Source: Paenibacillus sp. (GTDB lineage Bacteria > Bacillota > Bacilli > Paenibacillales > Paenibacillaceae). From it: 35,291 nt of DNA. The DNA lies in NCBI GenBank assembly GCA_023512345.1, contig JAILZT010000036.1:1-35291 (forward strand), given 5' to 3'. The first letter of the stretch is position 1; each line of letters starts with the position of its first letter. Under the pieces are notes generated by a model. The model was given only the letters and a program-made list of their open reading frames with translations. It searched no databases and was not told the DNA's origin. The position numbers were made by a program, and so were the translations under genes. Below, one piece after another: positions 22,938 through 30,017 of the stretch.

Positions 22938-24008
22938 CTATACAAGAAAAAAGGAAACTCCTAAAATGAGGTATACTCCAATCAGCAGAAGCCCCTCATA
23001 CCAGTTCGTAGCACCATCCTGAATAATTGACTTTGCAATGAATACTGAGACTCCGATAGCTACCAACTCAATGGTTGTAAAGACGATGTCCATCGTATCT
23101 CCCATGAAATAACTCGCGAAGATAAGTACGGGAGCTACAAACAAGGCAATCTGCAAACTGCTGCCGACAGCGATTTCCACAGCAGCACCCATTTTATTCT
23201 TCATGGCAAGCAGGATAGCGGCGCTATGCTCCGCAGCATTACCTACGATGGCAACAAGGAATGCACCAACGAATAGTTCACTGAGTCCAAAGCGTTCAGT
23301 TAATGTCTCAAGTGTTCCAACCAGCCATTCACTCACAAAACCCACCATTACGGTTGCGAGTACTAGGTATAGAATGGCTCTCTTTTTGGACCACACAGGC
23401 GCATGTTCGTTAGGCAATTCCTCATCATTGTCTGCGGTAACATCATCAAGAAACTTTTTGTGTGTGATCATCGAGAAGACCAGCCATGCCAGATAGGATG
23501 CGATGAGCAGCCCGGCAACGATCAAGCTTAATAGATCTGTATCGTTTTCTGTAATGGAATGCGTATTGAAAAACATAGCGGGAACAAACAAGGCTATAAC
23601 GGCTACAATCATAAGTGAACCATTAAGGCCTGCAAGTGTCACATTAAAACTCTGAATCTTGTGCTTCAGTCCTCCTGCAAATAGACTTAGACCCAGCACG
23701 AGGAGCAGGTTACCAATTATGGAGCCGGTAAGACTTGCTTTGACCATATCGTATAATCCTTCCTTAACGAGGAAGAAGGCGATGATCAACTCAGCAGCAT
23801 TTCCGAAGGTTGCATTAAGAAAACCACCCAAGCGTTGACCTGCGTAATGGGCTACACTTTCCGTTGCTCTGCCTAGAAAACCGGCTACAAATACGACGGC
23901 GATAGCAGAGAGGACAAACTGAAGCGTATGGTCCCAGTTAGCGTAATGCCCTATAGCACTAAGCGCGAAGGTAATGATCAGTAATGATGGAGAAATCCAT
24001 TTTTTCAA
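22938..24008 (-). CDS. Calcium/proton antiporter (CaCA family, Cax/ChaA type)
   Basis: A membrane cation/proton exchanger of about 356 residues with some eleven hydrophobic segments. The two alpha repeats that define the family are LNATFGNAAELIIAFF (about residue 65-80) and VAIVGNAAEHSAAILLA (about 255-270); their GNAAE Glu residues bind the cation. A hydrophilic acidic loop (DDVTADNDEELPNEHA, about 190-205) separates the halves. It probably exports Ca2+ at high cytoplasmic calcium, like B. subtilis ChaA (YfkE). Start choice: TTG 24008 (MKKWISPS) has GGGGTG eight bases upstream and fits the family N-terminus; the longer TTG at 24029 has no visible site. Monocistronic. Confidence 0.9.
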   Translation of the reverse strand: MKKWISPSLLIITFALSAIGHYANWDHTLQFVLSAIAVVFVAGFLGRATESVAHYAGQRLGGFLNATFGNAAELIIAFFLVKEGLYDMVKASLTGSIIGNLLLVLGLSLFAGGLKHKIQSFNVTLAGLNGSLMIVAVIALFVPAMFFNTHSITENDTDLLSLIVAGLLIASYLAWLVFSMITHKKFLDDVTADNDEELPNEHAPVWSKKRAILYLVLATVMVGFVSEWLVGTLETLTERFGLSELFVGAFLVAIVGNAAEHSAAILLAMKNKMGAAVEIAVGSSLQIALFVAPVLIFASYFMGDTMDIVFTTIELVAIGVSVFIAKSIIQDGATNWYEGLLLIGVYLILGVSFFLV

Positions 24009-24101
24009 TGTTTGCACACCCCAGTCCAATTTATGTATGTTGAATTCATAATCAATATACCCAAATTAACCCTGTATGTAAACGAGATGCGAGAAAGTGA
24101 T

Positions 24102-24131
24102 TTGCTTTTTAGCCTGTTTAGGAATTACAAT
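24102..24131 (+). promoter_or_regulatory. Candidate promoter of the Asp23 gene
   Basis: TTGCTT (24102-24107), 18-bp spacer, TACAAT (24126-24131). Confidence 0.45.
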
Positions 24132-24161
24132 AATTGATAATGAGTGTAAGGGGGATTTGGC

Positions 24162-24527
24162 ATGACGGAACAACTTCAGCTGGAAATGGGAAATATACGT
24201 ATATCGAATGATGTGGTCTCGAAAATCGCTGGATTGGCTGCCTTGGAGACCCCAGGGATTGCAGCTATGTCAGGCGGCTTGTCAGAAGGCTGGGCGAAGC
24301 GCCTAAGCGGTAAAAATGTGCAAAAGGGTGTTACCGTTGAAGTGGGACAACTGGAAGCAGCTGTAGATCTGCGTATTATTGTGCTCTATGAAACACCCAT
24401 CCATGAGGTGTGCCGGATGCTGCAACAGAATGTACGTTCAGCTGTAGAGAGCATGACAGGGCTTCATATCGTAGAAGTTAATGTTAAGGTGGAAGGCGTT
24501 GCTTTTAAGAATGATGAGATTTCTTAA
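24162..24527 (+). CDS. Asp23/Gls24 family envelope stress protein
   Basis: A 121-residue protein of the Asp23/Gls24 (DUF322) family. It shows the family order: GNIRISNDVVSKIAGLAALETPGI at the start, RLSGKNVQKGVTVEV in the middle and a C-terminal helix plus strand (VRSAVESMTGLHIVEVNVKVEGV). Relatives are cytoplasmic proteins tied to alkaline and cell-envelope stress; B. subtilis YloU and YqhY are small members. There is no membrane segment. The ATG at 24162 follows TAAGGGGGA. It is alone between the divergent antiporter gene and the convergent ftsW operon. Confidence 0.9.
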   Translation: MTEQLQLEMGNIRISNDVVSKIAGLAALETPGIAAMSGGLSEGWAKRLSGKNVQKGVTVEVGQLEAAVDLRIIVLYETPIHEVCRMLQQNVRSAVESMTGLHIVEVNVKVEGVAFKNDEIS

Positions 24528-24572
24528 ACGATGACAGCCGATTAGATTAATAATTTTTAGGCAGCGCTTTAT

Positions 24573-24616
24573 AAAGGCTATCCATTTGTATCTTTTACGA
24601 ATGGGTAGCCTTTTCC
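24573..24616 (+). terminator. Terminator of the Asp23 gene
   Basis: AAAGGCTA (24573-24580) pairs with TAGCCTTT (24606-24613) and the stem continues inward to about 18 bp with G-U pairs; the T-run is short. Confidence 0.75.
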
Positions 24617-24623
24617 ACGTGGA

Positions 24624-24668
24624 AACAAAAAAACAGCAGATCTTCTGAGTAACGAAGACCTGCTGTTT
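24624..24668 (-). terminator. Terminator of ftsW
   Basis: Read on the minus strand, AAACAGCAGGTCTTC (24668-24654) pairs with GAAGATCTGCTGTTT (24645-24631), one mismatch, and a run of seven T follows (24630-24624). Confidence 0.88.
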
Positions 24669-24689
24669 GGTGTTTACCATTCGTCAGAG

Positions 24690-25898
24690 CTATGATCTGG
24701 CACGTATCTGTCTCACAGTGGTTACCGATTTCGTAACTTCTTCCTTGGCAGGACGGTTGGTTTCCCTAGAGATACTTAGCATAATACCCATGGAGAGCAT
24801 CATGACCAGCAAAGAAGATCCTCCGTAACTGATAAAAGGCAAGGTGACACCCGTTAGTGGGATGGTTTTCGTAACCCCTCCGATATTGACAAACGCTTGA
24901 ATGGCGATCAAACCCATGACTCCAATACCTACTAGTGTACCAAATGGATCTGTACACCTTAGTGAAATTAAGATGCCCCTCCAAATAAAATATAAATAGA
25001 TGAGTAAAAAGAGGGCAGTTCCTATAAAACCCAGCTCTTCACCGATAACTGCAAAGATAAAATCTGTGTAAGCATAGCGTAAATAGTACAGTTTTTGCAC
25101 GCTTTTACCAATGCCGGCACCGTCGATGCCTCCTTCACCCAAAGCAGTCAGAGATTGAATAATGTTGTAGCCGGTCCCTTTAGGGTCCTCAAAAGGATTT
25201 ATAAAAGCTTCAATACGGCCTTTTTTGTAATCCTGAGCTACAGTTTTCTCTGGGGCAGGGGAGAACGAGTCTATCAGCGTTTTTGTTCCTAAGACTAGAC
25301 CCACACCAAGCACGAGCAATGCAATGGAGGCGAGAATGTGCTTCAAGCTTGCTCCACCTGCAAACACAACTAGACCGCTTGTAGCTACAAGGATCAGGCA
25401 GGAGCCTAAGTCCGGCTGCATCATGATTAATCCTGCAACGATGCCCACAATGACCATCACTGGGATATATCCTGTTCGAAAATCCCGCAACCGCTCGCCC
25501 TTCTTAGTGATCAGTGCGGAGAGATACAATATGATAGATATTTTGGCCAGCTCAGTAGGTTGAATTCCTAAACCGCCGATACTCAGCCAGCTCTTCGCAC
25601 CGTTGATTCTTTCACTAGAAGCAACCAATAGTAATAAAATAAGTGTGATAATGAAAATAGGTGCATACCATTTCTTGAATTTACTGTAATGAATATTCAT
25701 CACTGTAAACATGACGATACTTCCAAGGACCACCCAAACGAGCTGGCGTTTTAAGAAATACAACGGATCTCCTTTAAAAAAGAGACTGGAGCTTGAACTG
25801 AAGACCATAATTACTCCAAAGCCAACAAGCAGCAGCGTAAGGATAAGTAGTTGGAAGTCAGGTGTTCCTTTTTTAGCGGGGGTGCTTTTAGATTTCAT
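24690..25898 (-). CDS. ftsW: Cell division peptidoglycan polymerase FtsW (SEDS family)
   Basis: A 402-residue integral membrane SEDS glycosyltransferase that builds septal peptidoglycan with a class B PBP. About ten membrane segments. Diagnostic blocks: VGFGVIMVFSSSS (about 25-37), INGAKSWLSIGGLGIQPTELAK, MMQPDLGSCLI with the conserved QPDLG, GIGKSVQKLYYLRYAYTDFIFAVIGEELG and GVTKTIPLTGVTLPFISYGGSSLL near the end. I chose ATG 25898 with AGGAG seven bases upstream; the TTG at 25916 lies before that site. It follows yugN by 14 bp on the same strand, so the two form an operon. RodA or SpoVE is the alternative, but the block near ylaN is the ftsW neighbourhood in Bacillus. Confidence 0.9.
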   Translation of the reverse strand: MKSKSTPAKKGTPDFQLLILTLLLVGFGVIMVFSSSSSLFFKGDPLYFLKRQLVWVVLGSIVMFTVMNIHYSKFKKWYAPIFIITLILLLLVASSERINGAKSWLSIGGLGIQPTELAKISIILYLSALITKKGERLRDFRTGYIPVMVIVGIVAGLIMMQPDLGSCLILVATSGLVVFAGGASLKHILASIALLVLGVGLVLGTKTLIDSFSPAPEKTVAQDYKKGRIEAFINPFEDPKGTGYNIIQSLTALGEGGIDGAGIGKSVQKLYYLRYAYTDFIFAVIGEELGFIGTALFLLIYLYFIWRGILISLRCTDPFGTLVGIGVMGLIAIQAFVNIGGVTKTIPLTGVTLPFISYGGSSLLVMMLSMGIMLSISRETNRPAKEEVTKSVTTVRQIRARS

Positions 25899-25912
25899 GG
25901 TTGTACTCCTGT

Positions 25913-26260
25913 TCAAGCCTCAAGCAGCTGCTTTAGTTCCAAGATGCGTTGTCCCGCAATCTCAAGTACTGGTTGTGGCACGGGTGATTCGTAGTCCAGG
26001 CCATGAGGGAACGTTCCTTTGCCTAAGTAAACGGCTTCAATCGCAAGCACAGTATCTGGTTTCTCCAGCTTTCCCTCAACAGCGCGTGTATTCAGCCGCA
26101 GGAAGTATTCGCCGCCATTCTGCTTGTCTTCAATCTTGCAGTCATAAGTGGCACGATAGTATTCCCACTGCCAGCGAATAAACCCTGCTTTTTCCGCGCT
26201 TTCGTCCAGGTAGAGAAGATCACTTTGAAGTCCCACGAGGCCCGTGTTCTCAAAAATCAT
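25913..26260 (-). CDS. YugN-like family protein
   Basis: A 115-residue protein. From ATG 26260 it begins MIFENTGLVGLQSDLLYLDESAEKAGFIR, which corresponds to the YugN family start (MKFENTG... in B. subtilis, from memory); the longer frame to 26380 adds 40 residues translated from promoter DNA. AAGGGGG lies 11 bases upstream on the minus strand; an in-frame ATG at 26269 is too close to it. The body has a WQWEYYRATYDCKIE strand region and a helical end (QPVLEIAGQRILELKQLLE). Function unknown in the family. It is transcribed from a good promoter and leads into ftsW. Confidence 0.8.
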   Translation of the reverse strand: MIFENTGLVGLQSDLLYLDESAEKAGFIRWQWEYYRATYDCKIEDKQNGGEYFLRLNTRAVEGKLEKPDTVLAIEAVYLGKGTFPHGLDYESPVPQPVLEIAGQRILELKQLLEA

Positions 26261-26326
26261 GGCGCACATATCCCCCTTATGAAGTATGATGATTATTTTT
26301 TTAACAAAATGTTCACGTTCTACCTC

Positions 26327-26355
26327 ATGATAGTATGTTTCAATGGGTTGTGCAA
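26327..26355 (-). promoter_or_regulatory. Promoter of the yugN-ftsW operon
   Basis: On the minus strand TTGCAC (26355-26350), 17-bp spacer, TATCAT (26332-26327), 67 bp before the yugN start. Confidence 0.6.
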
Positions 26356-26368
26356 GACTGGATGGCGT

Positions 26369-26381
26369 TGTGTAATACACA
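26369..26381. promoter_or_regulatory. 13-bp palindrome in a divergent intergenic region
   Basis: TGTGTAATACACA is a perfect palindrome about its central base. It lies between the yugN promoter (-35 ends at 26355) and the amidohydrolase extended -10 (26399), a likely place for an operator. Regulator unknown. Confidence 0.4.
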
Positions 26382-26395
26382 GTTTTTCATGTTTC

Positions 26396-26404
26396 TGCTA
26401 CAAT
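26396..26404 (+). promoter_or_regulatory. Extended -10 promoter of the M20 amidohydrolase gene
   Basis: TGCTACAAT: TACAAT at 26399-26404 with a TGC extension and no good -35. The same TGCTACAAT is used at 20800. Confidence 0.4.
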
Positions 26405-26494
26405 GAAAGGCATATTATTGTTTTAATTCGTATAGAGCGAAAAGATTGGCTTCCGTTATTTATCGGAGCGACTTTAAGGAAGGAATTGAGAGAT

Positions 26495-27676
26495 ATGGAG
26501 CAGATGCCGATCGAACAACTGCTGCCGGATATGGTGAAATGGCGCCGCCATTTGCATCGTCATCCGGAGTTGTCTTATCAGGAAAAGGAGACCTCTGCTT
26601 TTGTAGAGGACAAGCTGATAAGCTTCGGTATAGAAGTTATAAGAAGTACGGCGGGTTACGGTGTTATAGGGATTTTAAAAGGTCCGAAAGAGGGAAAGAC
26701 GGTTGTGCTCAGGGCAGACATGGACGCGCTGCCGATTAAGGAAGAGAACGATTGTGATTATACTTCGATTAATGACGGTGTCATGCATGCATGTGGTCAT
26801 GATGGACATACAGCCATGCTGCTGGGTGCTGCAGCTTATTACAGCAGCCGGAGAGAAGAGCTAGAGGGAGAATTACGTTTTCTGTTTCAGCCCGCTGAAG
26901 AGGTATGTCCTGGAGGAGCACTTGGAATGATCGCTGAAGGGGTGCTGACGGGTGCTGATGCAGTCTATGGACTTCATCTATGGACACCGCTACCCATCGG
27001 TACGGTTGCTAGTGCACCAGGGCCGCTTATGGCATCTGCTGATGAGTTCTTCATAGATATTATTGGTAAAGGTGGTCACGGTGGAATTCCGCACCGTACG
27101 ATAGACAGCATTGTGGCCGGAGCCGCATTGGTAACACAGCTTCAGAGTGTTGTAAGCCGTTCGGTAGATCCGCTTCAGCCTGCGGTGCTCAGTGTGGGTA
27201 CGATTCAAGGAGGCTTCGCCCAGAATGTTGTTGCAGAGAAATGTCGGATTACCGGAACCGTCCGAACGTTCGATGAGGAGACTCGGCTGCTAATTCGGCG
27301 TAGAATTGAGGAGATGGCTTCAGCGGTAGCAACGGCATACGGAGCTCAAGCGCAAGTGGATTACCTCATGGGTTATCCTCCATTGGTGAACGATGAGAAC
27401 GAGTGCCAGCGCTTTTTCAGAGAGGCTCCGGTTGCACTTGGGGAATCCGTAAAGGTTATCACCATGGAGAAGCTGATGCCTGCAGAGGATTTTGCGTACT
27501 ATGTAAAAAACATTCCGGGATGTTTTATATTTGTTGGTGCCGGAAACCCCAACAAAGATGCTGAATATCCCCATCACCACAGCCGATTCAATTTCGACGA
27601 AGATGCCATGCTGCATGGGGTGAAGTTGCTGATCGCTATGGCGGATTCACGCTTGAAGGATAAGGATTTCGTATAA
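26495..27676 (+). CDS. M20-family amidohydrolase (N-acyl amino acid/hippurate hydrolase type)
   Basis: A 393-residue metallo-amidohydrolase that splits an acyl group from an amino acid or similar amide. The start is ATG 26495 (MEQMPIEQLLPDMVKWRRHLHRHPELS) with TTAAGGAAGG upstream; the open frame extends 90 codons further back but that part covers the promoter. Di-metal ligands: Cys/His in HACGHDGHTAMLLGAA, Asp in LRADMDALPI, Glu pair in FQPAEEVCPGGA, His in YGLHLWTPLPIG, His in PHHHSRFNFDEDA. A dimerisation domain occupies about 175-290. Substrate cannot be told. It is 60 bp before the CBS gene, with no terminator between, so the two may be cotranscribed. Confidence 0.92.
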   Translation: MEQMPIEQLLPDMVKWRRHLHRHPELSYQEKETSAFVEDKLISFGIEVIRSTAGYGVIGILKGPKEGKTVVLRADMDALPIKEENDCDYTSINDGVMHACGHDGHTAMLLGAAAYYSSRREELEGELRFLFQPAEEVCPGGALGMIAEGVLTGADAVYGLHLWTPLPIGTVASAPGPLMASADEFFIDIIGKGGHGGIPHRTIDSIVAGAALVTQLQSVVSRSVDPLQPAVLSVGTIQGGFAQNVVAEKCRITGTVRTFDEETRLLIRRRIEEMASAVATAYGAQAQVDYLMGYPPLVNDENECQRFFREAPVALGESVKVITMEKLMPAEDFAYYVKNIPGCFIFVGAGNPNKDAEYPHHHSRFNFDEDAMLHGVKLLIAMADSRLKDKDFV

Positions 27677-27736
27677 TCCTTGTAATTAAGGAGAACCTAC
27701 TCTCATGTTTCGCCACAACAAGAGGAGGGTTCTACC

Positions 27737-28168
27737 TTGAGAACAGTAAAAGAAGCAATGACTAGGAATCCTATTACCGTAACCCCTCAGGATAATATTT
27801 ATGAAGTAGCTGTAATTATGAGAGACAACGACACTGGGTTTGTTCCGGTAGTGGATAGTGCGGATAGCAAAAACCTAATTGGAGTCATCACGGACCGTGA
27901 CTTAGTACTTCGGGGATATGCCGACAAACATTCGGGCTCAAGCTCTGTAGAGCAAGTGATGAGTACGAATATCCGTACCGCTTCCGAGGATACTTCCGTA
28001 GATGAGGCTGTGGAACTAATGGCTTCTCAGCAAATACGTCGGTTGCCTATAGTGCAGGATGGTAAGTTAATTGGTGTTGTATCTATTGGTGATTTGGCTG
28101 TGCGCCACAATTATGTGGATGAAGCCGGAAGAGCTCTTAGTGAAATTTCAGAGCAGCATTTACATTAG
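27737..28168 (+). CDS. CBS-domain pair protein
   Basis: A 143-residue protein made of two CBS domains (about 1-62 and 72-130). MTRNPITVTPQDNIYEVAVIMRDNDTGFVPVVD and the second-half repeat MASQQIRRLPIVQDGKLIGVVSIGDLA are canonical; such pairs bind adenine nucleotides and act as energy or ion sensors. The start is TTG 27737 with AGAGGAGGG eight bases upstream. There is no attached catalytic or transport domain, so its partner is unknown. It resembles B. subtilis YhcV/YkuL-type proteins. It is not AcuB: it lacks the ACT-like C-terminus and is far from acuA. Confidence 0.88.
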   Translation: MRTVKEAMTRNPITVTPQDNIYEVAVIMRDNDTGFVPVVDSADSKNLIGVITDRDLVLRGYADKHSGSSSVEQVMSTNIRTASEDTSVDEAVELMASQQIRRLPIVQDGKLIGVVSIGDLAVRHNYVDEAGRALSEISEQHLH

Positions 28169-28184
28169 CATAAGTTAAAAGTGG

Positions 28185-28217
28185 AAAGCTCATGTCCTAA
28201 AAAGGAATGGGCTTTTT
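28185..28217 (+). terminator. Terminator after the CBS gene
   Basis: AAAGCTCAT plus TCCT (28185-28198, one bulged G) pairs with AGGAATGGGCTTT around AAAA, followed by T5. Element B begins three bases later. Confidence 0.82.
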
Positions 28218-28219
28218 CA

Positions 28220-28317
28220 AAATATAAGCAAATTATAGAATTTCAGTATACTTTGCTTATATTTCTACGAGAAACGGATACCGTCCCATTGAGGACGGCA
28301 AAGCCGTTTCTTCTTGT
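28220..28317 (+). repeat. Dispersed two-hairpin element, copy B
   Basis: Hairpin 1: AAATATAAGCAAA (28220-28232) with TTTGCTTATATTT (28252-28264), 13 perfect pairs, 19-base loop. Hairpin 2: AGAAACGG (28270-28277) with CCGTTTCT (28304-28311), inner CCGTCC/GGACGG, loop CATTGA. It shares TTATATTTCT, GAAACGGAT, CCGTCC, GGACG and CCGTTTCTTCTTGT with copy A. It ends about 24 bp before the GTG start of the XPB gene, so it lies in the operon leader if transcription starts upstream. Confidence 0.88.
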
Positions 28318-28340
28318 CTGGCTACGAAAGGAGGGTTTTT

Positions 28341-30017
28341 GTGGAAGGACGAGGAGCATGTATTGTTCGAAGGGACCGATTTATACTTTTAGAATGCTTA
28401 CATACCGGATTTGAGGCTGCGAGGGTAAAATTGTCAGTGTTTGCTGAGCTTATAAAAAGTCCTCCTTCCTACCATACCTACCGCATCAGTCACTTATCAC
28501 TTTGGAATGCCGCTTCACTAGGTTATACAGCAAATGAAATCGTGGATGATCTAAAGAGTTTATCCAGGTATGAGGTGCCCCAAGGACTAGAAGATGAGAT
28601 TCGTATGATCATATCCAGATATGGACGATTGACACTGCATTCGGATGCCGCAGGACCAGGTAATATCGTTATTAGGAGTGATAGTAAGGCTCTTATGGAT
28701 GAACTGGATCAACAAACATCTCTAGAAGCATTGCTGCTCGAACGTATTAGCCCTTGTGAGAGGGTCTGTTCATCCGTTAGGCGAGGTCAATTAAAGCAGG
28801 AGTTGACTAGGCTGGGGTATCCCATATTGGACTATGTTGGCTATCATGAAGGGCAATCACTGCCTGTTTCATGGAAAGGCCCGCATTTCCAGTTAAGAGA
28901 CTACCAGAAGGACGCTGTGGAGCATTACGAGGGAAAGTCCGGGAGTGAAGGCAGCGGCGTTATAGTCCTTCCTTGCGGAGCAGGGAAGACGGTAGTAGGT
29001 ATGGCTGTGCTGAACGCCCTCCAGTGTGAGACTCTAATCCTTACCTCCAATACAACCTCTGTAAGGCAATGGTTAGCTGAGCTGACACAGTGGACCAATC
29101 TTACGACAGATCAAATCGGAGAGTACACGGGAGAGAAGAGGCAGGTTCGGCCCGTAACGGTTGCAACTTACCAAATATTAACGCATCGACACTCGAAGGG
29201 CGGAGAATTCCACCATATGAGTCTCTTTGATCAGCGAAACTGGGGCCTAATCATTTATGATGAAGTTCATTTGCTGCCAGCTCCTGTATTCCGTGCCACT
29301 GCTGAGATTCAAGCGACGCGTCGACTGGGGCTTACTGCCACACTGGTTAGAGAAGATGGACGTGAAGGGGATGTATTCTCGTTGATTGGCCCCAAGCGCT
29401 ATGATTTACCTTGGAAGGTGCTGGAGAACGAAGGTTGGATCGCTGAGGTAGAGTGTGTGGAGATGATTGTACCTATGAATAACCTTCTTAAACATGAATA
29501 TATTTATGCGTCCCCTAGAGAAAAATTTCGGTTAGCGGCGACGAATCCAGCCAAAGTGTCCGTTGTGCAGCAACTTCTTAGCAGGCATGAAGGGGCATCT
29601 ATTTTAATTATCGGTCAATACATTCAGCAGCTTATTCAAATGGCTGAAGGAATAGGGGCCCCTTTAATTACAGGCAAGACGTCCCAGCAGGAGAGAATGG
29701 AGCTGTACACGGCGTTCAATGAAGGGAAGCTGCCTGTGCTGGTTGTCTCCAAAGTAGCCAACTTTGCAGTTAATCTTCCGGACGCAACTGTCGCGATAGA
29801 GATTTCGGGTGCTTTTGGCTCTCGTCAGGAGGAAGCCCAACGTTTGGGACGCATTTTGAGGCCGAAGTCGGGTAAGAATAAAGCTTATTTCTACACGCTG
29901 GTTTCAGAAATTAGTCGAGAACAGGATTTCTCACTGCGTCGCCGGATGTTTTTGACGGAACAGGGATATCAATATAAGGTGAAATACGCTGATCTGAACG
30001 GAGTGGAGAACCTTTGA
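28341..30017 (+). CDS. XPB/Rad25-type superfamily 2 DNA helicase
   Basis: A 558-residue ATP-dependent helicase like bacterial and archaeal XPB. An N-terminal XPB-like domain (1-185) precedes helicase domain 1 (Walker A LPCGAGKT with K216, DEVH at 307-310, LGLTATLVREDG with the XPB-specific RED at 337-339) and domain 2 (SILIIGQYIQQL, motif VI QEEAQRLGRILRP with R501 and R504). It probably opens or remodels DNA in repair or transcription-coupled events. The start is GTG 28341 with AAAGGAGGG five bases before; a TTG at 28314 lies in element B. It overlaps the next gene at TGATG. Not part of the usual B. subtilis gene set, as far as I recall; similar two-gene pairs exist in mycobacteria. Confidence 0.93.
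   Translation: MEGRGACIVRRDRFILLECLHTGFEAARVKLSVFAELIKSPPSYHTYRISHLSLWNAASLGYTANEIVDDLKSLSRYEVPQGLEDEIRMIISRYGRLTLHSDAAGPGNIVIRSDSKALMDELDQQTSLEALLLERISPCERVCSSVRRGQLKQELTRLGYPILDYVGYHEGQSLPVSWKGPHFQLRDYQKDAVEHYEGKSGSEGSGVIVLPCGAGKTVVGMAVLNALQCETLILTSNTTSVRQWLAELTQWTNLTTDQIGEYTGEKRQVRPVTVATYQILTHRHSKGGEFHHMSLFDQRNWGLIIYDEVHLLPAPVFRATAEIQATRRLGLTATLVREDGREGDVFSLIGPKRYDLPWKVLENEGWIAEVECVEMIVPMNNLLKHEYIYASPREKFRLAATNPAKVSVVQQLLSRHEGASILIIGQYIQQLIQMAEGIGAPLITGKTSQQERMELYTAFNEGKLPVLVVSKVANFAVNLPDATVAIEISGAFGSRQEEAQRLGRILRPKSGKNKAYFYTLVSEISREQDFSLRRRMFLTEQGYQYKVKYADLNGVENL

Noticed and set aside
26261..26380. 40-residue N-terminal extension of the YugN-like protein
   Set aside because: It covers the leader and -10 region of the yugN promoter, and the recognisable family start is MIFENTG at 26260.
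26225..26494. 90-residue N-terminal extension of the M20 amidohydrolase
   Set aside because: It reads through the divergent intergenic region, has no ribosome site, and the family start with AAGGAAGG fits ATG 26495.
27737..28168. AcuB identity for the CBS-pair protein
   Set aside because: It is too short, lacks the AcuB C-terminal domain and is 17 kb from acuA.
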